A DNA stretch of 64,000 nt, taken from NCBI RefSeq assembly GCF_013184745.1, contig NZ_JAATVU010000018.1, positions 50,694 through 114,693 on the forward strand, given 5' to 3'. The DNA is from Mangrovicoccus sp. HB161399. Lineage in GTDB: Bacteria > Pseudomonadota > Alphaproteobacteria > Rhodobacterales > Rhodobacteraceae. Both the position numbers and the translations under genes were made by a program. Below the pieces are notes generated by a model that saw only the letters and a list, made by a program, of their open reading frames with translations, ran no database searches and was not told the DNA's origin. Below are positions 25,088 through 33,646 of this stretch, one piece after another (the first letter of the stretch is position 1; each line of letters starts with the position of its first letter).

Positions 25088-25984
25088 TCAGCCCCCGCGC
25101 CGTGCCGCGCGCTCGCGCTGGATGATGTACCAGCTGGATCCCGCGATGATCGCTCCGCCCAGCAGCGTCCATTGCGTCGGCCAGGTGCCGAAGACGAGGA
25201 TGCCGGCAATCGCCGCCTCGACGATCTGCACATAGACCACCGGCGCGAGGATCGAGGCATCGGCGTAGCGGTGCGCCACCGTCGCCAGCGTATGCGCCGT
25301 GCCGCCGAAGACCCCGACCAGCACCAGAACCACCCCGGTCCCCGCGGCCTCCGGCCAGGACCAGTGCGCCAGCGCGAAGGGCGCGAAGGCGAGGCTGGCC
25401 AGTCCCGCGCTCCAGACCTGGCTGGTCGCGGTGCTTTCCGCCCCGGCGATCATCCGCGTGATGATGAAATAGCACGACGCCGAAAGCATCGCGCCGACCG
25501 ACAGGAACACCGCCGGATCGAACTCCGCCCCCCAGGGCTGGACCACCACCATCACGCCGAAGAACCCGGTGCAGACCGCCGCCAGCCGCCGGATGCCGAC
25601 CTTCTCGCCGAGGATCGGGATCGCCAGCAGCGTCACAGCGATGGGACCGGCGAACATGATCGTCGTGGTCATGGTGATCGGCAGGAACTGCAGCGCGGCG
25701 AAGTTGCAGCAGGTGCTGGTCAGCAGCGCGGCGGAGCGCAGGAACTGCAGCACCGGCCTGCGCGACCGCAGCACCGACGTCCCCTCGCGCGGCAGGAACC
25801 AGCCGAGCGCCAGCACCAGCGCAACCGCGTAGCGCATGAACACGATCTGCACGACCGGCACCCCGGCGAGCAGAAGCCACTTCGCCGAGGTGTCGATGCA
25901 GGTCATGAACGTCACCCCGACCGCCATCAGGATGACGCCGAGAAGCGTGCGCTCCTCCTTGGGGGCGACGATGGCCGGGCTCAC
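25088..25984 (-). CDS. EamA/DMT-superfamily transporter
   Basis: A 298-residue membrane protein with about ten hydrophobic segments arranged as two EamA repeats (GVTFMTCIDTSAKW at the N-terminus; FGGTAHTLATVAHRY in the second half). DMT proteins usually export metabolites. The GTG start at 25984 overlaps the upstream SDR stop by 4 bp (GTGA), placing it last in the TRAP-uxaA operon. The substrate is unknown; overflow of a sugar-acid intermediate is possible. Confidence 0.85.
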   Translation of the reverse strand: MSPAIVAPKEERTLLGVILMAVGVTFMTCIDTSAKWLLLAGVPVVQIVFMRYAVALVLALGWFLPREGTSVLRSRRPVLQFLRSAALLTSTCCNFAALQFLPITMTTTIMFAGPIAVTLLAIPILGEKVGIRRLAAVCTGFFGVMVVVQPWGAEFDPAVFLSVGAMLSASCYFIITRMIAGAESTATSQVWSAGLASLAFAPFALAHWSWPEAAGTGVVLVLVGVFGGTAHTLATVAHRYADASILAPVVYVQIVEAAIAGILVFGTWPTQWTLLGGAIIAGSSWYIIQRERAARRGG

Positions 25985-26706
25985 GCCGCGGCCCAGCCGC
26001 CGTCGATCACATGCGCCTGGCCGGTGGTAAATTTAGACTCGTCGGACCCGAGATAGACCGCCAGATGCGCGATTTCCTCCGGCGTGCCGATCCGGCCCAT
26101 CGGCTGGCGGGCGACGAAAGCCTTCATCGCGCCCTCGTAATCGCCGGTGGCGCGCAGCCGCTCGTGCAGCGACGGGCTGTCGACGGTGCCAGGGCAGATG
26201 CAGTTCGCCCGCACGCCCTTGGTCACGTAGTCCACCGCGACCGACTTGGTCATGCCGATCACCGCCGCCTTGGACGCGCCGTAGATGAACCGGCCCGGCG
26301 CCGCGATGATGGAGCTGGCCACCGACGACACGTTGATGATCGAGCCGCCGCCGCGCTCGACCATGCCGGGCAGCGCTGCCTGCATCGCGTGGAACTGCGC
26401 CCGCACGTTCAGCCCGAAGGCGAAGTCGAAATCGGCATCCGTCGCCTCGGCGATGCTGCCCGCATGCACGAAGCCCGCGCAGTTCATCAGGATGTCCGGT
26501 GCCGCCGCCCGGACCGCCGCAGCCAGCGCCGCCTTGTCGAGCACGTCGAGCGCGAAGGCATGGGCAACCTCCAGACCCTCCAGCAGCTCCGGCTTCAGGT
26601 CGGTTGCCGTCACCTCGGCGCCTTCCGCGGCGAAGGCCGCGGCCACCGCCCGGCCGATCCCCTGCCCCGCCGCCGTGACGAAGGCCTTCTTGCCTGCAAG
26701 TCTCAT
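25981..26706 (-). CDS. SDR dehydrogenase, 2-keto-3-deoxy-L-fuconate dehydrogenase-like
   Basis: A 241-residue SDR of the DHRS6/BDH2-like group. Features are TAAGQGIGRA near residue 11, NCAGFVHAG, NVSSVASS, YGASK, and CPGTVDSPSL, with GRIGTPEEIA and DGGWAA at the end. Bacterial members include 2-keto-3-deoxy-L-fuconate and L-rhamnonate dehydrogenases, which make 2,4-diketo acids for an FAH-family hydrolase. Such a hydrolase (281 residues) lies in the same regulon at 32692. It is 17 bp after uxaA. The precise substrate is inferred to be the product of the UxaA-family enzyme. Confidence 0.83.
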   Translation of the reverse strand: MRLAGKKAFVTAAGQGIGRAVAAAFAAEGAEVTATDLKPELLEGLEVAHAFALDVLDKAALAAAVRAAAPDILMNCAGFVHAGSIAEATDADFDFAFGLNVRAQFHAMQAALPGMVERGGGSIINVSSVASSIIAAPGRFIYGASKAAVIGMTKSVAVDYVTKGVRANCICPGTVDSPSLHERLRATGDYEGAMKAFVARQPMGRIGTPEEIAHLAVYLGSDESKFTTGQAHVIDGGWAAA

Positions 26707-26723
26707 GGGTGTCTCCTCGTCCC

Positions 26724-28214
26724 TCACATCACCGCGCCGACCATCCAGGGCACGAACTCGTAATCGCCCAGGCCCTGCGCCTCGGATTTCGACATCTCGC
26801 CCGAAGCCACGCGCAGCCACATCTCGTAGATTTCCCGGCCGACCTCCTCGACCGAGGCGCCCTCGGTCAGGATCCGTCCGGCATTGACGTCCATGTCGCC
26901 GGTCATCCGCCGGTACATCTCGGTATTGGACGCGATCTTCACCGTCGGCGACGGCTTCGAGCCGAAGGCCGAACCGCGGCCGGTGGTGAAGCAGACCAGG
27001 TTGCAGCCGCCGGCGATCTGCCCCGTCACCGAGGCCGGATCGTAGCCCGGGCTGTCCATGAATGCGAAGCCCTTCGCCGTCACCGGCTCGGCATACTTGT
27101 AGACCCCGGTCAGCGGCGTCGTCCCGCCCTTGGCGGCGGCGCCCAGCGACTTCTCCAAGATGGTCGTCAGACCGCCCTTCTTGTTGCCGGGGCTGGGGTT
27201 GTTGTCCATGTTCCCGCCCGCCCGGGAGGTATAGTCCTGCCACCATTCGATCAATCCGATCAGGCGGCGGCCCACGCCCTCGTCGACGGCACGCGCGGTC
27301 AGGAGGTGCTCGGCGCCGTAGATCTCCGGCGTCTCGGCCAGAACGCCGGTGCCGCCCTGCGCGACCAGCAGGTCGCAGGCATGGCCGACGGCCGGGTTGG
27401 CGGTGATCCCCGACCAGGCATCCGAGCCGCCGCATTGCAGCGCGACGGTCAGCTCGGAGGCCGGGCATTCCTCGCGCCGCGCCTTGTCGACCTCGGGCAG
27501 CATCGCCTCGACCATCTCGATGCCGTGCCGGATGGTGTTCTGCAGCCCGCCTTCCTCCTGGATCGTCATCACCTGGAATTGCGGGCCGGGGGTTATGCCG
27601 TAGGCCTCGAGCAGCCAGCCGATCTGCATGCTCTCGCAGCCCAGCCCCGCCATCAGCACGCCGCCGACATTGGGATTGCGGGCATAGCCCCAGAGCACGC
27701 GCTGCAGGAATTCGAAGCCGGTGCCGTCGCCGCCCATGGCGCAGCCGGTGCCGTGGACGAAGGCCGTGACGCCGTCAACATTGGGATAGGCCGCCAGCCG
27801 CTCGGGGGTGAAATGCTCCGCGATCCGGCGCGCGGCCGTGGCCGAGCAGTTCACCGAGGTCAGGATGGCGATGTAGTTGCGCGTCCCGACCTTCCCGTTC
27901 GCCCGCCGGTATCCCATGAAGGTGTCGCGCTGTGCCGGCTCCGGTGGAACCCTCAGATTCGAGGCGAAATGATGCGCGTGATCGACATTGCGGAATTCGC
28001 AGTTATGGGTGTGGACATGCGCGCCCTGGGCAATGTCTTCCGCCGCATAGCCGATGATCTGGGCATACTTGACCACTGCCTCGCCTTTCGGGATAGCCCG
28101 CGCGGCCAGCTTGTGGCCGCGCGGGATCAGCTGGGTAGCCCCCTCCTCGCCCGGCTCCAGCGGACGGATGGCGGTGACGACATTGTCGGCGTCGGACAGG
28201 CGGACGGTGCTCAT
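26724..28214 (-). CDS. uxaA: UxaA-family sugar-acid dehydratase (altronate dehydratase-like)
   Basis: A 496-residue enzyme with an N-terminal SAF domain (about residues 10-90, HTHNCEFRN at the metal site) and a C-terminal altronase domain (GYRRANGKVGTRNY near 100, GTGCAMGGDGTG, LQCGGSDAWSG, NPSPGNKKGG). Family members dehydrate D-altronate, galactarate or related hexonates to 2-keto-3-deoxy acids in a Fe(II)-dependent way. It is flanked by the TRAP genes upstream (67 bp away, across a strong stem-loop) and the DHRS6-like SDR downstream. Whether altronate itself is the substrate is open. Confidence 0.86.
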   Translation of the reverse strand: MSTVRLSDADNVVTAIRPLEPGEEGATQLIPRGHKLAARAIPKGEAVVKYAQIIGYAAEDIAQGAHVHTHNCEFRNVDHAHHFASNLRVPPEPAQRDTFMGYRRANGKVGTRNYIAILTSVNCSATAARRIAEHFTPERLAAYPNVDGVTAFVHGTGCAMGGDGTGFEFLQRVLWGYARNPNVGGVLMAGLGCESMQIGWLLEAYGITPGPQFQVMTIQEEGGLQNTIRHGIEMVEAMLPEVDKARREECPASELTVALQCGGSDAWSGITANPAVGHACDLLVAQGGTGVLAETPEIYGAEHLLTARAVDEGVGRRLIGLIEWWQDYTSRAGGNMDNNPSPGNKKGGLTTILEKSLGAAAKGGTTPLTGVYKYAEPVTAKGFAFMDSPGYDPASVTGQIAGGCNLVCFTTGRGSAFGSKPSPTVKIASNTEMYRRMTGDMDVNAGRILTEGASVEEVGREIYEMWLRVASGEMSKSEAQGLGDYEFVPWMVGAVM

Positions 28215-28248
28215 GGGGAAGGGGCTCCGGACAGGGCGGCTGGGGGGT

Positions 28249-28276
28249 GCAAGGGGGGAGCTCCGTCCCCCCTTGC
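28249..28276 (-). other. intercistronic stem-loop between dctM and uxaA
   Basis: Perfect 11-bp stem: GCAAGGGGGGA (28249-28259) with TCCCCCCTTGC (28266-28276), 6-nt loop, no T run on either side. It lies in the 67-bp gap inside an operon and could act as partial terminator or mRNA stabiliser. Confidence 0.6.
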
Positions 28277-28281
28277 CTTGG

Positions 28282-29910
28282 TCACAGGAAGATCGACACC
28301 ATCGAGGGCCAGACCAGCAGGACGGCAAGCGCGGTCAGCTGGAGCGCGATGAAGGGCAGGAACCCCTTGAAGATGTCGGTCAGAGAAATCTGCGGCGGCG
28401 CCACCGATTTCAAGTAGAAGGCCGCGGGGCCGAAGGGCGGCGACAGGAAGCTCACCTGCATGTTCATGCAGAACACCACGCCGAACCAGATCGCCACATG
28501 GCTCGGGTTCAGCGAGCCGAAGACGCCGAGCTCTTCCACCGGAAGCTTGAGCACGATCGGAAGGAAGACCGGCATGATCAAGAGGACGATGCCGACCCAG
28601 TCCATGAACATGCCCATCACCAGGAAGATCGCCATCATCACCAGGATGATGCCCATCGTGGGCAGGTCGCTGCCGACGATCGCGTTGGCGACATAGGTCG
28701 GTCCGCCCGCCAGGGTGTAGGCCGCCGCCAGCGCGGCCGCGCCGATCGTCACCCAGATGATCGTGCCGGTCGAGCGCAGCGTGCGCAGCAGGCTGTCCCA
28801 GACGATCTCGAAGGTCATCTCGCGCCGCACCAGCCCGATCACGAATACCGCGACCACGCCCATGCCGGCCGCCTCGGTGATCCCGGTGATGCCGCCGTAG
28901 ATCGACCCCAGCACCACGCCGATGACGATGATCGGCGAGACCAGGCCCTTGCCCATCTCCCAGCCCTGCGCCGTCCGCGCGCGGCCGACGACGAAGAACA
29001 TCAGCACCGCCGCCAGCGCCACGAAGCCGCCGATCCAGGGCAGGTCGGAGACCATGCCGAGGAAGATCGGGTCGACCCCCTCGCGGATCGCGTTGGCGCC
29101 GGTGACGGTGAAGAACAGCGCGCGCAGGAACAGCACGCCGCCGATCCAGATGCCCAGGCGGCAGAGGAAGCCGAGGAACATCAGCCCCTTCTCGCTGCCT
29201 TTCGGCGCGGACGGATCCTCCGGCGGCAGCGGCGCCATCTCCGGGTTCAGCCGGGTGCGCACCAGGATGTAGATCACGAAGAACGAGGCCAGCATGAAAC
29301 CCGGCAGGAAGGACGCGGTGAACAGCGCCTTGATCGAGGTCTCGGTGATCAGCCCGTAGAAGATCAGCACGATCGAGGGCGGGATCATCGTCCCCAGGCT
29401 GCCGCTCGCGCAGATCGTGCCGATGGCGAGGTTCTGGTTGTAGCCCAGGCGGAGCATCTGCGGCAGCGCGATCAGGCCCAGCAGGACCACCTCGCCGCCG
29501 ATGATGCCCGACATGGCGGCCATGATGACGGCCATGATCGAGGTGACGATGGCGATCCCGCCGCGGGTGCGGGACAGCCAGACATTCAGCGACGAATACA
29601 TGTCCCGCGCGATGCCCGACCTTTCCAGCAGCGCCGCCATGAAGATGAACAGCGGTATCGATATCAGCACGTAGTTCGTCATCTGCCGGTAGATCGCCTG
29701 GCCCAGCACCGCGAAGGGGCCGCGGCCGAAATTGGCGAAGAGCAGCTCGGGACCGAACTTCATGATCAGCGTCGCCACCGCGAGGAAGGCCGAGGCGAAG
29801 CCCAGCGGCATGCCGAGCGCGAGCAGGACGAACATCATGCCGAGGACGATCAGCGACAGCGTGCCGACATCGGTCACCTTCATCCAGGCGAAGAGGTGCA
29901 GGAACTCCAT
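28282..29910 (-). CDS. TRAP transporter large permease subunit (DctM family)
   Basis: A 542-residue inner-membrane protein with about 12-14 hydrophobic segments. It contains family features such as GSLGTMIPPSI (residues ~167-177) and a central hydrophilic loop rich in Pro and Glu (near residue 225), as in the longer class of large subunits. With the small subunit and DctP it drives sodium-dependent uptake of an acid, here presumably a sugar acid. It starts one base after the small-subunit stop. Confidence 0.92.
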   Translation of the reverse strand: MEFLHLFAWMKVTDVGTLSLIVLGMMFVLLALGMPLGFASAFLAVATLIMKFGPELLFANFGRGPFAVLGQAIYRQMTNYVLISIPLFIFMAALLERSGIARDMYSSLNVWLSRTRGGIAIVTSIMAVIMAAMSGIIGGEVVLLGLIALPQMLRLGYNQNLAIGTICASGSLGTMIPPSIVLIFYGLITETSIKALFTASFLPGFMLASFFVIYILVRTRLNPEMAPLPPEDPSAPKGSEKGLMFLGFLCRLGIWIGGVLFLRALFFTVTGANAIREGVDPIFLGMVSDLPWIGGFVALAAVLMFFVVGRARTAQGWEMGKGLVSPIIVIGVVLGSIYGGITGITEAAGMGVVAVFVIGLVRREMTFEIVWDSLLRTLRSTGTIIWVTIGAAALAAAYTLAGGPTYVANAIVGSDLPTMGIILVMMAIFLVMGMFMDWVGIVLLIMPVFLPIVLKLPVEELGVFGSLNPSHVAIWFGVVFCMNMQVSFLSPPFGPAAFYLKSVAPPQISLTDIFKGFLPFIALQLTALAVLLVWPSMVSIFL

Positions 29911-29911
29911 C

Positions 29912-30721
29912 TCAGTCTTCCTTTAGGGTGCGGCGGATGTTCTCGATCTCCGCCTCGTCGATGTCGTCCATGGGCGAATGGTGCTCGGGCGCCTTGTGCC
30001 AGTCGGCCACCAGGTTCGACACGGCCTGCACCGCCACCAGCACGATGTTGATCAGGATGGCGGCCTTCACCGTGGAGGGAATGGGCGGATCCCAGGCGGT
30101 GCCGAAGGTCTCCATCCGCGCCAGCTTGGTCACCACCTCGTTCCAGCCGCCCCAGACCATGCAGAGCGCGAAGAAGCAGACCAGCACCACCGACAGCACG
30201 TCGGACGCCTTGCGCGCCCAGTGGGGCAGCAGGTCGTAGATGACGAAGATGCGGATGTGGGTGCGCTGCTGCATGGCATAGAGCCCGGCCAGCAGGAACA
30301 CGAAGCCCGCGATCCAGAGGCTCAGCTCGTTGGCCCAGAGCGTCGGCTTCTCGAAGACGTAGCGCGCCACGACCTCGTAGGACATCGCGACCACGATGCC
30401 GACGATGCCGATCATCGCGACGCGGGCGCAGACCAGCGACAGGATGTCGAAGGGACCGGTCGGCGGCGTCTCCAGAGGCGCCACCGTGTCCGAAAGCCAG
30501 GCCGCGCCCAGAAGCACGGCCGCGAGGAGCGACCAGAGCATCAGAAGCACGGAAAGCCGGCCCGCCGGGCGCAGCATGTCGTACATGCCGATGGGCTCGG
30601 CGGCGGTGAATTGCTGCAGGATCAGCCACAGGAAGGTGAGGCCCGCGATCCCGCAGGCGGCAAGCGCGCCGAGACCGACCGGCCGCCGCAGGGGACCGAG
30701 CCAGATGCTTTGCTGCGTCAT
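29912..30721 (-). CDS. TRAP transporter small permease subunit (DctQ family)
   Basis: A 269-residue protein, longer than the usual 160-190. The DctQ domain, four hydrophobic segments with EVVARYVFEKPTLWANELS, lies after an N-terminal extension of about 95 residues that itself has two or three hydrophobic segments. The Met at 30721 has GGAG ten bases upstream, while the Met at 30739 has no ribosome-binding site. The C-terminus is acidic and charged. It bridges the binding protein and the large subunit. Confidence 0.86.
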   Translation of the reverse strand: MTQQSIWLGPLRRPVGLGALAACGIAGLTFLWLILQQFTAAEPIGMYDMLRPAGRLSVLLMLWSLLAAVLLGAAWLSDTVAPLETPPTGPFDILSLVCARVAMIGIVGIVVAMSYEVVARYVFEKPTLWANELSLWIAGFVFLLAGLYAMQQRTHIRIFVIYDLLPHWARKASDVLSVVLVCFFALCMVWGGWNEVVTKLARMETFGTAWDPPIPSTVKAAILINIVLVAVQAVSNLVADWHKAPEHHSPMDDIDEAEIENIRRTLKED

Positions 30722-30740
30722 GGCAGTTGAACTCCACATG

Positions 30741-30769
30741 CGGCAGGAGGGGACGGCCCCCTCCCGCCG
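30741..30769 (-). other. intercistronic stem-loop between dctP and dctQ
   Basis: A 12-position stem with one mismatch pairs 30741-30752 with 30758-30769 around a 5-nt loop. It lies in the 61-bp gap after the binding-protein gene; hairpins here often protect the abundant binding-protein mRNA. Confidence 0.5.
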
Positions 30770-30782
30770 GGGAAAGCCGGGA

Positions 30783-31799
30783 TCAGTTCGCGATCAGGCC
30801 GAGCTGGGCGAGGTAGGCCTTGTGGCTCTCGACCAGCTCCTTGGCCTCGGGCGATTTCTCGGCCCAGACATCCCAGGCCGCCTGCGCCGCCTTGCGGAAG
30901 GTCGCGCGGTCCTCGGTCGACCAGTCATGCAGCGTCACGCCCTGCTCGGTCAGCCGCGCCGACGCCTCGGCATTGGCCTTCTCGAAATACAGCGCCGAGC
31001 GCAGGGCCAGCTTCTCCATCGCCACCTCGATGATGCGGCGCTGCTGGTCGGTCAGCCCGTCCCAGACCATCTTGTTGCAGGCCAGGTGGTCCGAGGGCAT
31101 CGAGTGGAAGCCCGGATAGGTGGCATGCTTGGCGAGGTCGAAAAGGCCGATCGACTCGTCGTTGGCCAGGCCCGAATAGTCGGTGCCCTCGATGATCCCG
31201 GTTTCCATCGCGGTGAAGACCTCGGTGAAGTCCATCACGATCGGCGAGGCGCCCAGGTTCGCGAAGATCTCGGTCTCCATGCCGGGCGGCGAGCGGAATT
31301 TCCAGTCCTTCAGATCTTCCGGCCCGGCGATCGGGGTCGAGGAGACCAGCGATTCCTGGCCGTAGACCCACCAGCCGATCAGCTGCATGCCGAATTCGTT
31401 GTAGAGGTTCTGGGCCTTCTCCATCCCGCCGCCGTAATACAGCCAGCTCAGCTGCTGGTAGGGCGTGTCGTAGCCGCCCATGATGTCGCCAACGAACTGG
31501 AAGGCCGGGTTCTTGCCGGTCTGGTAGGCGCCGCCGGTCATGTCGCAGTCGATGATCCCGTTGGCCGCCGCGTCGAAGGTCTCCACCGTCGCCACCACCG
31601 AGGAGGCGTAGAACATCTCGATGTCGATCGCGCCGCCCGACATGGTCTCCACGTCGTCGACGAACTGGGTGGCAAGCTGGCCCGAGGTCTGTTCGGGGTT
31701 GTAATGCGTCTGGATGCGCAGCGTCACTTCCTGGGCTTGGGCCGCTCCGGCCACCAAGAGCGCAAGCGCGGTGCTTCCGAGAATCCTGGACAGGGTCAT
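30783..31799 (-). CDS. TRAP transporter periplasmic substrate-binding protein (DctP family)
   Basis: A 338-residue secreted protein. A Sec signal peptide covers residues 1-22 (hydrophobic core ALALLVAGA, cleavage after AQA), followed by the TRAP-binding-protein fold (LRIQTHYNPEQ, FRSPPGMETEIF with the conserved Arg, and TDYSGLAND). The form of the family around GMETEIF is that seen in acid-sugar or mannonate/lactate-type proteins, not C4-dicarboxylate DctP itself. First gene of the seven-cistron minus-strand operon and controlled by GntR site D 73 bp upstream. Confidence 0.92.
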   Translation of the reverse strand: MTLSRILGSTALALLVAGAAQAQEVTLRIQTHYNPEQTSGQLATQFVDDVETMSGGAIDIEMFYASSVVATVETFDAAANGIIDCDMTGGAYQTGKNPAFQFVGDIMGGYDTPYQQLSWLYYGGGMEKAQNLYNEFGMQLIGWWVYGQESLVSSTPIAGPEDLKDWKFRSPPGMETEIFANLGASPIVMDFTEVFTAMETGIIEGTDYSGLANDESIGLFDLAKHATYPGFHSMPSDHLACNKMVWDGLTDQQRRIIEVAMEKLALRSALYFEKANAEASARLTEQGVTLHDWSTEDRATFRKAAQAAWDVWAEKSPEAKELVESHKAYLAQLGLIAN

Positions 31800-31864
31800 G
31801 TGGTCTTCCTCCCGAGCGGCCTGGCGCCGCCTTAGATTTTTTCGGCGGACCTCCTCGCCCGCCG

Positions 31865-31880
31865 GAATGGTATACCATTC
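31865..31880. promoter_or_regulatory. GntR operator site D (TRAP operon)
   Basis: Perfect 16-bp palindrome GAATGGTATACCATTC, centred 73 bp upstream of the dctP start and 56 bp from site E. Confidence 0.87.
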
Positions 31881-31921
31881 TGGAGGCACGCTAGCGCGGC
31901 GGCGCTCGACAATCAACTCTT

Positions 31922-31935
31922 TTTGGTATACCAAA
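31922..31935. promoter_or_regulatory. GntR operator site E (regulator gene)
   Basis: Perfect 14-bp palindrome TTTGGTATACCAAA, centred 55 bp upstream of the gntR start; outer TCAACT and AGTTGA extend the symmetry with a gap. Suggests autoregulation. Confidence 0.86.
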
Positions 31936-31983
31936 GTTGAAAGGCCGTCCGGCGGCACGCGCAGGGCGAGGAAAGACAGGGAC

Positions 31984-32646
31984 ATGACGGACAAGACGCT
32001 GCCCGAGAAGATCGCGGACCAGATCCGGCGGGACATCCTCAGGGGGCGCTTTGCCCCGGGCTCGCCGCTGAAGGAGCGCGAGACGGCGCTGGAAATGGAC
32101 GTGTCCCGCACCCCGATGCGCGAAGCGATTCGCATCCTCTCGAAGGAAGGGCTGGTGATTCTGCGCCCCGCGCGCAGCCCGGTCATCGCCGATCCCTCGC
32201 TGCAGGACATCGCCGACGCGATCGACGTTCTGCGCGCGCTGGAGCTGCTCTCGGGCGAGCTGGCCTGCCGCCGCGCCAGCGACGGAGACCTGGCGCGGAT
32301 TGCCGCCATGCAGGAGAAGATGGCCGCCGAATACGACACGCTCGACACCGTCGACCTGTTCGAGATCGACATGGGCTTCCACACCGCCATCGTGGAGGCC
32401 GCGCACAACCCGGCGCTGCTGGGCACCTACCGCGCCTACCTGGAGCGGCTCTGGCGCGCGCGCTACCTTTCGGCCAGCCAGCGGCGCAGCCGCGACCGGG
32501 TGCTGCGCCAGCACGGCGACATCGTCGAGGGGCTGGTCGCGCGTGACCCGGACAAGGTGGCCGCCGCGATGCGCGCCCATCTCGAGGCGCTGGAGGACAA
32601 CATCCGCGCCAAGTACGAACAGGACGCATCCGAAGACGCGTCCTGA
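31984..32646 (+). CDS. GntR-family (FadR/FCD subfamily) regulator of the sugar-acid regulon
   Basis: A 220-residue regulator. The winged helix-turn-helix spans about residues 5-70 (LKERETALEMDVSRTPMREA is the recognition part) and the all-helical FCD ligand domain about 80-210, with the metal-ligand pattern Asp...His (DMGFHTAI), His (QHGDIVEG) and His (AHLEAL). FCD regulators such as UxuR and ExuR bind TGGTATACCA-like palindromes and respond to hexuronates or their metabolites. Two such palindromes lie directly upstream and three more occur at other promoters in the region. It is most likely a repressor released by a sugar-acid ligand. Confidence 0.9.
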   Translation: MTDKTLPEKIADQIRRDILRGRFAPGSPLKERETALEMDVSRTPMREAIRILSKEGLVILRPARSPVIADPSLQDIADAIDVLRALELLSGELACRRASDGDLARIAAMQEKMAAEYDTLDTVDLFEIDMGFHTAIVEAAHNPALLGTYRAYLERLWRARYLSASQRRSRDRVLRQHGDIVEGLVARDPDKVAAAMRAHLEALEDNIRAKYEQDASEDAS

Positions 32647-32691
32647 CGCCCATCCACCAAACAGTGACGATCATTCCAAGGGAGGACCCCC

Positions 32692-33537
32692 ATGAAACTT
32701 CTGCGCTTCGGCCCCGAGGGCCAGGAACGGACCGGCATTCTCGACGCGGACGGCAATGTCCGCGATCTTTCCGGCGCGGTTCCGGTGCTGGCAGGCGCGG
32801 CCGTCTCGCTGGAGGCGCTGGAGGCGATCCGCGCGCTCGACATCGCGGCCCTGCCCGTCGTCGAGGCGCCCGGCCGCATCGGCTCCTGCCTCGCATCGGT
32901 GCCGAATTTCTGGTGCATCGGCCTCAACTACGCCAAGCACGCCGCCGAATCCGGCCTCGCCGTGCCCGAGCATCCGGTGGTGTTCAACAAGGCGACCTCC
33001 TGCCTCTCGGGCCCATATGACGACGTGATCATCCCACGCAACTCCGTGAAGTCCGACTGGGAAGTGGAGCTGGGCGTGATCATCGGCAAGGACACGCTCT
33101 ATGTCTCCGAGGAGGACGCGCTGTCGCATGTCGCAGGCTACTGCACGATCAACGACCTCTCCGAGCGGACCTTCCAGATCGAGCGCTCCGGCCAGTGGGT
33201 CAAGGGCAAGTCGGCGCCGACCTTCGGGCCGATCGGTCCGTATTTCGTCACTGCCGACGAGGTGCCGGATCCTCAGGCGCTGCGCGTCTCGCTCGACCTG
33301 AACGGCGAGACCGTGCAGGACGAGTCGACCTCCGACATGATCTTCACCGTCGCGCAGATCGTGTCCCACCTGTCGCAGTTCATGAAGCTGGTGCCGGGCG
33401 ACATCATCTCCACCGGCACGCCCTCGGGCGTCGGCATGGGGATGAAGCCGCAGCGCTTCCTCAAGCCCGGCGACGTGATGGAGATCGAGGTCCACGGCCT
33501 CGGCCGCCAGCGCCAGACCGCCGTCGCCGCCGGCTGA
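32692..33537 (+). CDS. FAH-family hydrolase, 2,4-diketo-3-deoxy-sugar-acid hydrolase-like
   Basis: A 281-residue FAH-fold protein. The metal ligands are visible as Glu124 and Glu126 (DWEVELG) and Asp155 (TINDLSER), and GLNYAKHAAE is typical of the group. Length and N-terminus (MKLLRFGPEG) match the group often labelled ureidoglycolate lyase that includes L-2,4-diketo-3-deoxyfuconate and -rhamnonate hydrolases. Such enzymes cut the diketo acid made by a DHRS6-like SDR (present at 25981) into pyruvate and a hydroxyacid. It is co-transcribed with the GntR regulator gene, 45 bp upstream. Confidence 0.84.
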   Translation: MKLLRFGPEGQERTGILDADGNVRDLSGAVPVLAGAAVSLEALEAIRALDIAALPVVEAPGRIGSCLASVPNFWCIGLNYAKHAAESGLAVPEHPVVFNKATSCLSGPYDDVIIPRNSVKSDWEVELGVIIGKDTLYVSEEDALSHVAGYCTINDLSERTFQIERSGQWVKGKSAPTFGPIGPYFVTADEVPDPQALRVSLDLNGETVQDESTSDMIFTVAQIVSHLSQFMKLVPGDIISTGTPSGVGMGMKPQRFLKPGDVMEIEVHGLGRQRQTAVAAG

Positions 33538-33545
33538 CGGCCGCC

Positions 33546-33561
33546 GCGGCACTGGTGCCGC
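33546..33561 (+). terminator. possible hairpin terminator after the FAH gene
   Basis: GCGGCAC pairs with GTGCCGC around a 2-base gap, 8 bp after the stop. Only CATT follows, so the terminator function is weakly supported. Confidence 0.35.
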
Positions 33562-33646
33562 ATTGCCATTTCGCGGGACTTTCCGGCACGTTGCCGGACG
33601 GTCCCGGTCCGCCCGGGCAAAAGATCGGGACCGCGGAAGAGCAGAA

